A program made the position numbers and the translations under genes. Positions 1-6,324 of a stretch of 7,347 nt of DNA are shown here, piece after piece. The notes under the pieces were generated by a model. It saw nothing but the letters and a program-made list of their open reading frames with translations. It searched no databases and was not told the DNA's origin. Origin of the DNA: Syntrophomonadaceae bacterium (GTDB lineage: Bacteria > Bacillota > Dethiobacteria > DTU022 > UBA8154). The stretch is taken from assembly GCA_007122565.1 (NCBI GenBank), contig SKTJ01000058.1, positions 1 to 7,347 of the forward strand. The letters run 5' to 3'. Each line of letters opens with the position of its first letter. Positions within the stretch are counted from its first letter, which is position 1.

Positions 1-282
1 GATTCCTTTATCATCCTGGATGAGGCCCAAAATACTACATCTGAGCAAATGAAAATGTTTCTTACGCGCATGGGTTTTGGTTCACGGGCCGTAATAACCG
101 GTGATATAACCCAGGTTGATCTGCCCCGTGGCAGATATTCCGGTCTGATGGAGGTTATGGACATCCTGCAAGGGATCAAAGGTATTAATTTTGTGCACCT
201 TACGGATCAGGATGTGGTACGCCACAATCTTGTGCAAAAGATTGTCAGGGCTTATGAGAATTACAAGGAAAAGCATCAATAG
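1..282 (+). CDS. phoH: PhoH family ATPase, C-terminal part (5' end outside the window)
   Basis: Reading from base 1 gives 93 residues to a TAG stop; the start codon and Walker A motif lie upstream of the window. The visible part begins at the Walker B strand (SFIILDEAQNTT), followed by the family's typical QMKMFLTRMGFGSRAVITGDITQVDLP block and a C-terminal DVVRHNLVQKIVRAYE helix. PhoH/YbeZ proteins are cytoplasmic P-loop ATPases related to the helicase part of superfamily 1. In many bacteria they sit beside ybeY, as here, and are thought to work with it in RNA processing; that role is family knowledge, not visible here. An internal ATG at position 49 is not the start, because the conserved Walker B segment lies upstream of it in the same frame. 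pgpH starts 24 bases after the stop, so the two are probably co-transcribed. Confidence 0.95.
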   Translation, partial: DSFIILDEAQNTTSEQMKMFLTRMGFGSRAVITGDITQVDLPRGRYSGLMEVMDILQGIKGINFVHLTDQDVVRHNLVQKIVRAYENYKEKHQ

Positions 283-306
283 AATGTTAGGCAGGCAGGT
301 AAAAAA

Positions 307-2466
307 GTGAAAAAACCAACGAAAAATTTAAAACAGCAAATAAGCAAGCTGTTTTTCTTTACTAAAAATAGTACAAGCCGACGTGTGCTCCTGTTGGCTG
401 GATTTTTTATTGTTATTTACCTGCTCCTGTTCTTTACCATGTGGCCGCAGGGGATATTTGTGGAGCGGGGAATGCCCAGTCCCCAGACTATCTATGCGCC
501 CCGGGATGCCATCGACCTTTACTCCACCACCATATTGAAAAAAGAGGCGGCTGAAGCGGTTCCGGAAGTTTACGACCATATTCCCGGTGCCCTGGAAGAA
601 GGCTCAGCAGAGCTCGTTTCTTTTTTTCAAGATGTTAGAATAGCACGCGGTCTGGGGGAAGACGACGACGAGAGACTAGCTTCACTGCAAAAACTTGTTA
701 GTGTGAATATACCTGCAGATTCATTGCTGGCTCTTTTAAGGCAGAGTAATGAAAACCTGACCGAACTGCAAAATCGTGTGGAAAATATTTATACAGAGGT
801 TATGCTCCAGGGTATCAAGGAAGACGGTGAGCATTTGGCCATGCGGCAGGTCATGCAGGAGATAAGCCTGCTGCCCTTTAGTCCGGAGGTCAAACAGGGT
901 ATGGAGAAACTCTTCACCCAATTGATCCGCCCCAATATGATCTACAATGAAGAGGCTACGAATGTAAGCCGGGAGGCTGCCAGCCAGGCACAGGAGCCGG
1001 TCCGTATCCTGAAAAACTCCCTGATTATACAGGAGGGAGAGCGGGTAACAGAAAAGCATATTGCTCAGCTTGAGGCTTTGGGGCTGCTTGATTCCTCTTC
1101 CCATATCGGCGGCTACTTTGGTCTTTTTCTGCTGCTTTTGCTCGTTTTCCTGGTAGTTATTATTTACGTCTACCTTTTTAATCGGGAGATTTATAATAAT
1201 GTTAACTATATATCTCTTTTGGGGCTTATCGTTGTGCTAACGCTGGTGCTGGGACTGGCGGCCCGTTACTTTTCCGGATATCTCATTCCCGTTGCGATGG
1301 CTGCTATATTAATAACAGTCCTCTTTGAATCCCGCCTGGCAATAATTTTTAATATTGTCTTGGCTCTCTTCCTTGGCTTTGTTGTAGATGGTGAACTTAG
1401 CTTTTTCGTAGTGACCCTGTTAGGCGGGCTAGTTGCGGTTTACAGCGTTAACCACTTGAAGCAACGGTCGGACCTGACCAAAGCCGGGTTTTATATTGCT
1501 GCCGTGAATGTGGCTGCTATAGTGGCCATTTTTCTGCTGAACCAGGGATTCCAATTCGAATACGATTTTCTACGGGAGTTTAGCATAGCCTTGCTGGCCG
1601 GTATTGGCAATGGCCTCTTCTCTGCCGTAATGGCAATCGGGCTGCTTCCCTTCCTCGAGAGTGCCTTTGGCCTTACCACTGCCATCACCCTGCTGGAATT
1701 AGCAGACCCGGGACGCCCCCTTCTGCGCAAACTGCTGGTGGAAACACCGGGGACCTATCATCACAGTATTCTCGTGGGTAACCTGGCGGAAGCGGCCTCC
1801 GAGGCTGTGGGAGCTGACCCCCTTCTTTCACGTGTGGCCGCTTTTTATCACGATATTGGTAAGGTGCGGCGGCCTTACTTTTTCGTGGAGAATCAGTTTA
1901 TGAACACCAATCCCCATCACAAAATATCGCCAAACCTCAGCTCACTGATCATCCGCTCCCATGTTAAAGATGGCTTGGAGATGGCGCGGGAGGAAAAACT
2001 GCCATTACCCATAGTAGAGATTATCGGTCAACACCACGGCAGGAGCCTCATATCATTTTTCTACCAGCAGGCCATGGAAAACCGGGAAAATAAAGGAAAC
2101 AAAGAGAAATGTGTATTGCCCGAGGAAGCCGATTTCCGCTATGAAGGTCCATTGCCCCAAACTAAAGAGGCTGCGATCATTATGTTGGCCGATGCGGTAG
2201 AGGCTGCTGTGCGCTCTCTGTCCCAACCTGCTGCAGGTAGGATAGAAGGTATTATACGTCGTATTATTAAGGAAAAATTAAATGACGGCCAGCTCGATGA
2301 AGCACCGCTGACGCTGAAAGATCTCGACCGGATTGGTGATACCTTTACGCGTATCCTTTCAGGATTGTTCCATCAGCGTATTGAATACCCGGAAAAAGAG
2401 CTACGTGCCGATCTGGAAAGAGGGAGGAATAAAAATGGCAGTTCTGGTAAACAACTTACAGGATGA
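307..2466 (+). CDS. pgpH: Cyclic di-AMP phosphodiesterase PgpH (7TM-HD family, YqfF)
   Basis: This 719-residue membrane protein is close to the length of known PgpH (about 710-720). It starts at a GTG (307) with a modest AGG-type Shine-Dalgarno site near 296-300. Residues about 25-45 form one membrane helix. Residues 46-268 form the extracytoplasmic domain, with the VRILKNSLIIQEGERVTEKHIAQLEALGL segment typical of the family. About seven helices lie between 270 and 450. The cytoplasmic HD domain (about 475-660) shows GTYHHS (H485/H486), HDIGK (H515-D516), H551, H576-H577 (QHHG) and D629 (LADAVEAAVR), the expected metal ligands. In the family, the HD domain hydrolyses c-di-AMP to pApA and so affects osmolyte and cell-wall homeostasis. 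The last 32 bases overlap ybeY in another frame, suggesting translational coupling. No key residue appears to be missing. Confidence 0.95.
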   Translation: MKKPTKNLKQQISKLFFFTKNSTSRRVLLLAGFFIVIYLLLFFTMWPQGIFVERGMPSPQTIYAPRDAIDLYSTTILKKEAAEAVPEVYDHIPGALEEGSAELVSFFQDVRIARGLGEDDDERLASLQKLVSVNIPADSLLALLRQSNENLTELQNRVENIYTEVMLQGIKEDGEHLAMRQVMQEISLLPFSPEVKQGMEKLFTQLIRPNMIYNEEATNVSREAASQAQEPVRILKNSLIIQEGERVTEKHIAQLEALGLLDSSSHIGGYFGLFLLLLLVFLVVIIYVYLFNREIYNNVNYISLLGLIVVLTLVLGLAARYFSGYLIPVAMAAILITVLFESRLAIIFNIVLALFLGFVVDGELSFFVVTLLGGLVAVYSVNHLKQRSDLTKAGFYIAAVNVAAIVAIFLLNQGFQFEYDFLREFSIALLAGIGNGLFSAVMAIGLLPFLESAFGLTTAITLLELADPGRPLLRKLLVETPGTYHHSILVGNLAEAASEAVGADPLLSRVAAFYHDIGKVRRPYFFVENQFMNTNPHHKISPNLSSLIIRSHVKDGLEMAREEKLPLPIVEIIGQHHGRSLISFFYQQAMENRENKGNKEKCVLPEEADFRYEGPLPQTKEAAIIMLADAVEAAVRSLSQPAAGRIEGIIRRIIKEKLNDGQLDEAPLTLKDLDRIGDTFTRILSGLFHQRIEYPEKELRADLERGRNKNGSSGKQLTG

Positions 2467-2881
2467 AATTCCCGTTTCTGTAGAACTTATCTCCTTGCTG
2501 GAGAAGATCGGCGCGTTTGCGCTGCGCCTGGAAGGAGTAGGCCCGCAGGGAGAAGTTAGTATCGTTCTGGTAGACAACAGCCATATCCATGAACTTAATT
2601 TGACCTACCGGGGGAAGGATTCCACTACTGATGTCCTTGCTTTTAATCTGCAGGACAGCTGTACCAATTCAGATGAAGATACGCTCCTGGGGGATGTGGT
2701 CATTTCGCTGGAGAAGGCCGCTGAACAGGGAAGCGCCCTTGGACATTCGCTGAAAAGGGAAGTTGCTTTTCTGGCGGTACATGGTATACTTCATTTATTA
2801 GATTATGACCACGACAGCGACGCTGCCGAACAGGAAATGAAAGAAAAACAGGAAATGATCCTGAACAATTTTAATCTCTGA
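2435..2881 (+). CDS. ybeY: Endoribonuclease YbeY (rRNA maturation factor)
   Basis: YbeY is a zinc-dependent single-strand endoribonuclease acting in 16S rRNA 3'-end maturation and ribosome quality control (family knowledge). The ATG at 2435 gives 148 residues, a usual length. It is preceded by a strong AGGGAGGA site at 2421-2428. Reading upstream in the same frame adds 34 unrelated residues that are only pgpH sequence in another frame. The diagnostic zinc motif is HGILHLLDYDH (H116, H120, H126). Upstream are YRGKDSTTDVLAF, with the conserved arginine R59, and GDVVIS (86-91). The family usually has TDVLSFP; here it is TDVLAFN, a mild variation. The start lies inside the 3' end of pgpH, and dgkA follows after 29 bases. 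The neighbouring phoH and the downstream era fit its role in RNA and ribosome maturation. Confidence 0.96.
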   Translation: MAVLVNNLQDEIPVSVELISLLEKIGAFALRLEGVGPQGEVSIVLVDNSHIHELNLTYRGKDSTTDVLAFNLQDSCTNSDEDTLLGDVVISLEKAAEQGSALGHSLKREVAFLAVHGILHLLDYDHDSDAAEQEMKEKQEMILNNFNL

Positions 2882-2910
2882 AAACAGCGTTGCACTACGG
2901 GGATTTCGCT

Positions 2911-3273
2911 ATGAAACACAAAAATCTGCTAAGCAGTTTCTTTGCCGCCTTCCAGGGAATAGTTTTTGCTGTCCGCCGGGAACGGAATATGCGCATTCAT
3001 CTTATCGTTGCTCTGCTGGTGATTGCTGCTTCTCTATATTTTCAGGTGGAAAAATGGGAATTAATGTTTGTGTTTGTCGCTGTATTTCTCGTGCTTGTTA
3101 CGGAGATGATCAATACAGCTCTGGAGCGGGTAGTGGATTTATCCACGCAAAGGTATCATCACCTGGCTCATACCGCCAAGAATGTGGCAGCCGGTGCTGT
3201 CCTATTTGCTGCACTTTTTGCAATATTTGTGGCTGGAGTGGTTTTTGGGGACAGGCTTCGTGCTTTCCTTTAA
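2911..3273 (+). CDS. dgkA: Diacylglycerol/undecaprenol kinase family protein DgkA
   Basis: This 120-residue integral membrane kinase is of the small trimeric DgkA type. In Gram-positives the family mainly phosphorylates undecaprenol, returning it to the lipid carrier pool, and also diacylglycerol. Helices lie near residues 30-45, 50-66 and 93-113, with an amphipathic N-terminal helix. The core EMINTALERVVDL (E65, N68, E72) and the AK-VAAGAVL segment are clear. The position matching E. coli D95 is Asn (N91, codon AAT at 3181), directly after conserved K90; the spacing of E65, N68, E72, K90 and N91 equals that of E69, N72, E76, K94 and D95. I chose ATG 2911, preceded by GGGGA seven bases upstream. 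A TTG at 2890 in frame would add seven residues but has no Shine-Dalgarno site. ybeY lies 29 bases upstream and the DUF881 gene 29 bases downstream. Confidence 0.93.
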   Translation: MKHKNLLSSFFAAFQGIVFAVRRERNMRIHLIVALLVIAASLYFQVEKWELMFVFVAVFLVLVTEMINTALERVVDLSTQRYHHLAHTAKNVAAGAVLFAALFAIFVAGVVFGDRLRAFL

Positions 3274-3302
3274 AAGGAATATAATGGGAGGTAGCCGATC
3301 CA

Positions 3303-4346
3303 ATGAAGCTAAGTACAGGATCTGCTGTGGAAAACAGTGTACTGGTTCTGCTGATTATTATTCTTATTGGTAATATAGCCCTTGTGGGACTTAATTACAA
3401 TATCTCATACTCCCAACTCACGGAGGGAGAAGAAGAATTATTTTTTAAACAGGGGGTTGCGCAGGATCTGGTGGGTTACAGCCGGCGTATTGCTCAGGAT
3501 CTGGACGTGCAGGGCAGGTCATCAGTCCGGGAAGCTCTGGCCAATTTTAACTATGAGATCGATCTGGCTGAGGACAGTGATGAGCTGTCCCGTGTAATAT
3601 TTACACATGGCCGCCAACTGCAGGAAACGATTTTGCGGGAATGGGATATCCTGATGCGGGAAAAAATCCTCGCCCTAATCAATCAGGATCCGGCTATGCA
3701 AAGGCAATCTGAAAAAGTGGAATTTGTGTTGCGCATCTCCAGTAGCGAGGGAGTGGATGTGGATCCTCCGATGCTGCATGAGGATACACTGGCAGATATT
3801 CACGATCTTTACCAGCAGGGGGGAATGATTCAGGAACAGGTCTTTCGTATTGAGGTGGAAGAAGGCAGAAGTCGCATGCTCGTTCCCTACAATCCCCTTG
3901 ATTATATTCAGTCACTTAACGAGGAGATCGATTCCCTGCGGGTCAGTCTGCACGAGGTGCGTATGGCGGCAGGATTGGCGGAGATGTCCGGTAGTGGGGT
4001 AGTGATCCGTCTCTACGATGCACCGAACGGCTATGGAGCAGGCGATATCATCCATGACTCCGACGTACGTGACGTGGTCAATGAACTGTTTGCAGCCGGA
4101 GCACGTGGTATAGCCGTGGGAGGACAGCGCCTTATCTCAACATCACCGATTCGCTGTGTCGGTCCTGTGATCCGGGTTAATCAGAAGGAAATATCGGCGA
4201 ACCCGGTGGTGATCGAAGCAATTGGCGATCCTGATGTGCTAGCGAGCGGCCTCGATATTATCCGCTTTTCTTTCGAGTTTCATCGTGAGTTCCGCTTTGA
4301 AGTGGAGAAAAAAGAGGGTATTGTGCTATCTGCGTACCGTAATTGA
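3303..4346 (+). CDS. DUF881 family membrane-anchored protein with long extracytoplasmic region
   Basis: This is a 347-residue protein with a short N-terminus, one membrane helix (about 11-30) and a long extracytoplasmic part, a bitopic topology as expected for the family. The C-terminal 150 residues carry DUF881 signatures: an NEEIDSLRVSLHEVRMAAGL helix (206-225), GSGVVIRLYDA, then DIIHDSDVRDVVNELFAAGARGIAVGGQRL and STSPIRCVGPVIRVN (about 248-293), ending near AIGDPDVL. Known DUF881 proteins (B. subtilis YlxW and YlxX types) are usually about 230-260 residues and often lie near division or sporulation genes; their biochemical role is unclear. Here about 150 extra residues (40-195), largely helical and acidic, separate the membrane helix from DUF881, and I recognise no domain in them. 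The start is ATG 3303 with GGGAGG at 3286-3291. It is probably the last gene of the upstream transcription unit. Confidence 0.85.
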   Translation: MKLSTGSAVENSVLVLLIIILIGNIALVGLNYNISYSQLTEGEEELFFKQGVAQDLVGYSRRIAQDLDVQGRSSVREALANFNYEIDLAEDSDELSRVIFTHGRQLQETILREWDILMREKILALINQDPAMQRQSEKVEFVLRISSSEGVDVDPPMLHEDTLADIHDLYQQGGMIQEQVFRIEVEEGRSRMLVPYNPLDYIQSLNEEIDSLRVSLHEVRMAAGLAEMSGSGVVIRLYDAPNGYGAGDIIHDSDVRDVVNELFAAGARGIAVGGQRLISTSPIRCVGPVIRVNQKEISANPVVIEAIGDPDVLASGLDIIRFSFEFHREFRFEVEKKEGIVLSAYRN

Positions 4347-4367
4347 CGGCGCAGTTACTTCTGCCGC

Positions 4368-4398
4368 TTGTCCCATATTTAAATTGGGGTATTATAAT
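4368..4398 (+). promoter_or_regulatory. Candidate sigma-A-type promoter for cdd
   Basis: A perfect TATAAT lies at 4393-4398, with TTGTCC at 4368-4373 as a possible -35 element. The spacer is 19 bases, longer than the optimum of 17. An overlapping TATTAT at 4390-4395 would give a 16-base spacer. It sits in the 150-base gap after the DUF881 gene and about 100 bases before the cdd start, where a new transcription start would be expected. No convincing terminator precedes it. Confidence 0.45.
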
Positions 4399-4496
4399 AA
4401 CAGGAGTCAGAATAAAGACAGAAAACCGGTCTAATGCAATGCAATTTATTCAACCCAAAAATACGTATCTTTCCGGCAAAGGGGTCCTGCTTTAAC

Positions 4497-4889
4497 ATGG
4501 AAACGGACAAACTGTTGGAGTCGGCCCGGGTGTGCCTGCCCCGGGCTTATGCACCTTACTCAGGATACAGGGTGGCAGCTGCCCTTTTAACAACAAAAGG
4601 GGAAGTATTTAACGGCGTTAACGTGGAGAACGCTTCCCTTGGATTGACCATGTGTGCGGAGCGGGTTGCGGTTGCTGCTGCGGTTACCGCAGGCCACCGC
4701 CAATTTTCCCGCCTCGCCGTGGTGGCGGAAGGGGAAAGCCCACCGTTTCCGTGCGGCGCTTGTCGCCAGGTTTTGCACGAATTTGCCCCGAATCTTCAGA
4801 TCATCGTAGCCTCACGGGACAAAGAGTATCAGACGTTTACCCTGCCGGAGCTGTTGCCCCACACCTTTGAATTCAATGGAAAGAAGTAA
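4497..4889 (+). CDS. cdd: Cytidine deaminase
   Basis: Cdd is a zinc-dependent, cytoplasmic, homotetrameric enzyme that deaminates cytidine and deoxycytidine to uridine and deoxyuridine in pyrimidine salvage. From ATG 4497 the protein has 130 residues, as expected for the short tetrameric form. Motifs in order are AYAPYSGYRVAAAL (18-30), the nucleoside-binding FNGVNVENAS (N42, E44), the catalytic CAE (C53, E55) and PCGACRQ (C86, C89) completing the zinc site. The reading frame is open upstream to ATG 4434, but those 21 extra residues resemble nothing in the family and lack a Shine-Dalgarno site. AAAGGGG at 4478-4484 lies 12 bases before ATG 4497, somewhat far but usable. It has its own candidate promoter at 4368-4398 and faces the minus-strand small gene across hairpins at 4898-4956. 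Confidence 0.96.
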   Translation: METDKLLESARVCLPRAYAPYSGYRVAAALLTTKGEVFNGVNVENASLGLTMCAERVAVAAAVTAGHRQFSRLAVVAEGESPPFPCGACRQVLHEFAPNLQIIVASRDKEYQTFTLPELLPHTFEFNGKK

Positions 4890-4897
4890 AAAGAGGA

Positions 4898-4922
4898 ACT
4901 CCCACTTCTAGGAAGTGGGAGT
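4898..4922. terminator. Perfect 11-bp hairpin between convergent genes (possible terminator)
   Basis: ACTCCCACTTC (4898-4908) and GAAGTGGGAGT (4912-4922) form an 11-base-pair stem with loop TAG. On the plus strand no T-tract follows. Read on the minus strand the stem is followed by TTCCTCTTTTT, so it would work better as a terminator for the minus-strand gene at 4980-5162. It starts eight bases after the cdd stop and could still stop or protect the cdd transcript. The hairpin and the following TCTTAGG could alternatively be an end of an IS200/IS605-type element (inference, see findings). Confidence 0.55.
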
Positions 4923-4930
4923 CTTAGGAA

Positions 4931-4956
4931 TCAAATAAAATCCCCGCCATTGGGGA
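4931..4956 (-). terminator. Rho-independent terminator of the minus-strand small gene
   Basis: On the minus strand, TCCCC (4956-4952) pairs with GGGGA (4945-4941) around a six-base loop. The T-rich run TTTTATTT (4940-4933) follows directly, and the stem begins 23 bases after the small gene's stop codon. The stem is short (5 bp) but G+C-rich, and the run of Ts is on the minus strand only. Together with the hairpin at 4898-4922 it would make a tandem stop preventing antisense transcription into cdd. Confidence 0.55.
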
Positions 4957-4979
4957 ACGATTACGATCAGATATATTTT

Positions 4980-5162
4980 TCAGGATAAATAAATGTAAAG
5001 TAAACTGGCGATAAATATGACGGAGATTATGATCACGGTTGTTGTGAGGGTTGTGTAGGTAAAGATGATAAAGCCAAGGAAAAGGATGAAAAAAAATATC
5101 ACATTAACAAACAGTGCTTTAAGCCCTTTGGCTCTTAATTCTTGTTTTTTCTGAGTTTCCAT
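4980..5162 (-). CDS. Small two-helix membrane protein, function unknown
   Basis: Sixty codons on the minus strand, ATG at 5162 to TGA at 4980. I do not recognise a family. The first 15 residues are charged (METQKKQELRAKGLK), followed by two strongly hydrophobic helices (about 17-36 and 40-59) separated by a short TYTTLTT turn; it ends right after the second helix. I consider it real because AAGGGAG lies seven bases before the ATG, a -10/-35 pair lies further upstream, a terminator-like hairpin follows, and the interval is otherwise unexplained. Against it: it is short and AT-rich, and hydrophobic reading frames arise easily in such DNA. The family order elsewhere has cdd directly followed by era, so this gene is an insertion of opposite orientation. 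It could be a membrane helper, a stress peptide or a toxin-like peptide; nothing visible decides. Confidence 0.6.
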   Translation of the reverse strand: METQKKQELRAKGLKALFVNVIFFFILFLGFIIFTYTTLTTTVIIISVIFIASLLYIYLS

Positions 5163-5202
5163 ATCTTAGCTCCCTTGCTGGAACATATCCTTGAATTATT
5201 CT

Positions 5203-5215
5203 GAATCCTGGATTC
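5203..5215. repeat. Short perfect dyad in the small-gene/era intergenic region
   Basis: GAATCC-T-GGATTC is a perfect 6+1+6 inverted repeat. It lies in the presumed 5' leader of the minus-strand gene and about 60 bases upstream of era. It could be an operator half-site pair, but a 13-base dyad can occur by chance. Confidence 0.25.
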
Positions 5216-5233
5216 TTAAGTGCGGGTAATTAT

Positions 5234-5263
5234 ATTATATCTTAACCATCTCAAAGAAGTAAA
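5234..5263 (-). promoter_or_regulatory. Candidate promoter for the minus-strand small gene
   Basis: On the minus strand, TTTACT (5263-5258) and TATAAT (5239-5234) are separated by 18 bases, about 72 bases before the ATG at 5162. A second overlapping TATAAT lies at 5234-5229. The AT-rich block also reads TATTAT on the plus strand (5233-5238), so it could serve era too, but no good plus-strand -35 element is visible. Confidence 0.4.
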
Positions 5264-5274
5264 GAGGGGAATGT

Positions 5275-6165
5275 ATGTTTGTATCCGGTTTTATTGCGGT
5301 GGTCGGCCGGCCGAATGTTGGTAAGTCAACCCTCATTAATGCCCTGGTGGGTCAAAAGGTGCTGATTGTTTCACCACGGCCACAAACGACACGCAACCGT
5401 ATCCATGCTATTTATACCGGGGAAGATGCTCAGCTAATATTTCTTGATACGCCGGGGATCCACAACCCGCGTCACCGTCTGGGCGACTACATGCAAAAAG
5501 CGGCTCAAGATGCTTATAAGGAAGTGGATCTGATCCTGTTCCTGGTAGAGGCTAATGGTTTGCCAGGACCCGGGGACCGGAAAATTGTTGAACTGCTGCA
5601 CCAGGTTGAAACTCCCGTTTTTCTAGTGCTCAACAAAATGGACATGGCTGCGGCGGATTTTGAGACGCGCGTCCTTCCCCGTTACAGGGAGTTAATGGAA
5701 TATCGGGGGGTTTATCCCATTTCTGCATCACAGGGTCACAACCTTGAACCCCTGCGCAGTGCCATCCTGAAGCAAATGCCTTCCGGTCCCCAGTACTATC
5801 CCACGGAGATGATTGTTGACCGACCTGAGGAATTCCTGGCTGCAGAGATTATTCGTGAGAAAATCCTGGAGCAGACCCATGAAGAAGTGCCTCATTCCGT
5901 TGCCGTACAAATAACCGCCATGGAGCCACGCCGCAATGGGGAGTTGCTTTTGATCCGTGCAGAGATCTTCGTGGAGAAGGATTCGCAGAAGAAGATAATC
6001 ATTGGTAAGGGAGGGAGCATGCTCAAAGGAATTGGGAGCATGGCCCGCCGGGAGCTTGAAAATTTACTAGGCAACTCCGTTTACCTGGACCTCTTCATAA
6101 AGGTGAAAAAGGACTGGCGTAGCCGGGATAACGTCCTGCGTCAGCTCGGCTACGACGACGGATAG
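5275..6165 (+). CDS. era: GTPase Era (16S rRNA-binding, 30S assembly)
   Basis: This 296-residue protein has the usual Era length and two-domain layout. The GTPase domain shows G1 GRPNVGKS (11-18), the G2 region PQTTRNR (T39), G3 DTPG (58-61), G4 NKMD (120-123) and G5 SAS (150-152). The C-terminal KH domain carries the RNA-binding loop IIGKGGSMLKGIG (242-254) and the final LDLFIKVKKDWR typical of Era. In the family, Era binds the 3' end of 16S rRNA and couples 30S maturation to growth. The start is ATG 5275 with AGAGGGGA at 5263-5270; ATG 5271 is in another frame. It lies downstream of cdd as in B. subtilis, but here a minus-strand small gene separates the two. All key residues are present. 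Confidence 0.97.
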   Translation: MFVSGFIAVVGRPNVGKSTLINALVGQKVLIVSPRPQTTRNRIHAIYTGEDAQLIFLDTPGIHNPRHRLGDYMQKAAQDAYKEVDLILFLVEANGLPGPGDRKIVELLHQVETPVFLVLNKMDMAAADFETRVLPRYRELMEYRGVYPISASQGHNLEPLRSAILKQMPSGPQYYPTEMIVDRPEEFLAAEIIREKILEQTHEEVPHSVAVQITAMEPRRNGELLLIRAEIFVEKDSQKKIIIGKGGSMLKGIGSMARRELENLLGNSVYLDLFIKVKKDWRSRDNVLRQLGYDDG

Positions 6166-6324
6166 GTTCAAGAAGAAAAAAGCAAGGATTGACGATCATG
6201 CCGCTCCCTGCGGTGGCGGCACTATCATATAATCAAAATGGCTGAAATGTTCGGTTTTCCCAGGTTTTATCTTTTCCTTTCCAACTTTCTAACTATCCAA
6301 CTGTTTTAAGCAGGGGGGAGCGAC
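6166..6324. other. era-recO gap: weak hairpin, TATAAT and octamer repeats, no gene seen
   Basis: This 159-base gap holds no convincing gene. Plus-strand ATG frames at 6199 and 6238 encode only 15 and 23 residues, and neither resembles YqzL, the small protein found here in B. subtilis. A 6-bp stem (TGCCGC 6199-6204 / GCGGCA 6216-6221) lacks a T-tract. TATAAT at 6228-6233 has no -35 element at proper distance; TTGACG at 6189-6194 is 33 bases away. A pyrimidine-rich run (about 6257-6306) ends in short repeats. Confidence 0.6.
6281..6304. repeat. Three degenerate octamer repeats upstream of recO
   Basis: CCAACTTT (6281-6288), CTAACTAT (6289-6296) and CCAACTGT (6297-6304) are three tandem copies of a degenerate octamer, shortly before the recO ribosome-binding site. 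They resemble in style, but not in sequence or period, the heptads beyond recO. Confidence 0.45.

Noticed and set aside
736..1104. 122-codon minus-strand reading frame inside pgpH
   Set aside because: It is antisense to the conserved extracytoplasmic domain and has no family resemblance; a shadow.
2333..2434. Longer ybeY start within pgpH
   Set aside because: The 34 added residues are pgpH sequence in another frame; a strong AGGGAGGA site supports ATG 2435.
3280..3285. TATAAT before the DUF881 gene as a promoter
   Set aside because: No -35 element at 16-18 bases; the hexamer lies between the dgkA stop and a Shine-Dalgarno site and is probably chance.
4349..4367. Hairpin after the DUF881 gene as a terminator
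   Set aside because: Only four or five pairs form (GCAG/CTGC) and no T-tract follows.
4434..4496. Longer cdd start at ATG 4434
   Set aside because: The extra 21 residues match nothing in cytidine deaminases and have no Shine-Dalgarno site nearby; ATG 4497 gives the family length.
6189..6233. recO promoter from TTGACG (6189) and TATAAT (6228)
   Set aside because: The spacing of 33 bases is far beyond what sigma-A promoters accept, and no other -35 fits.
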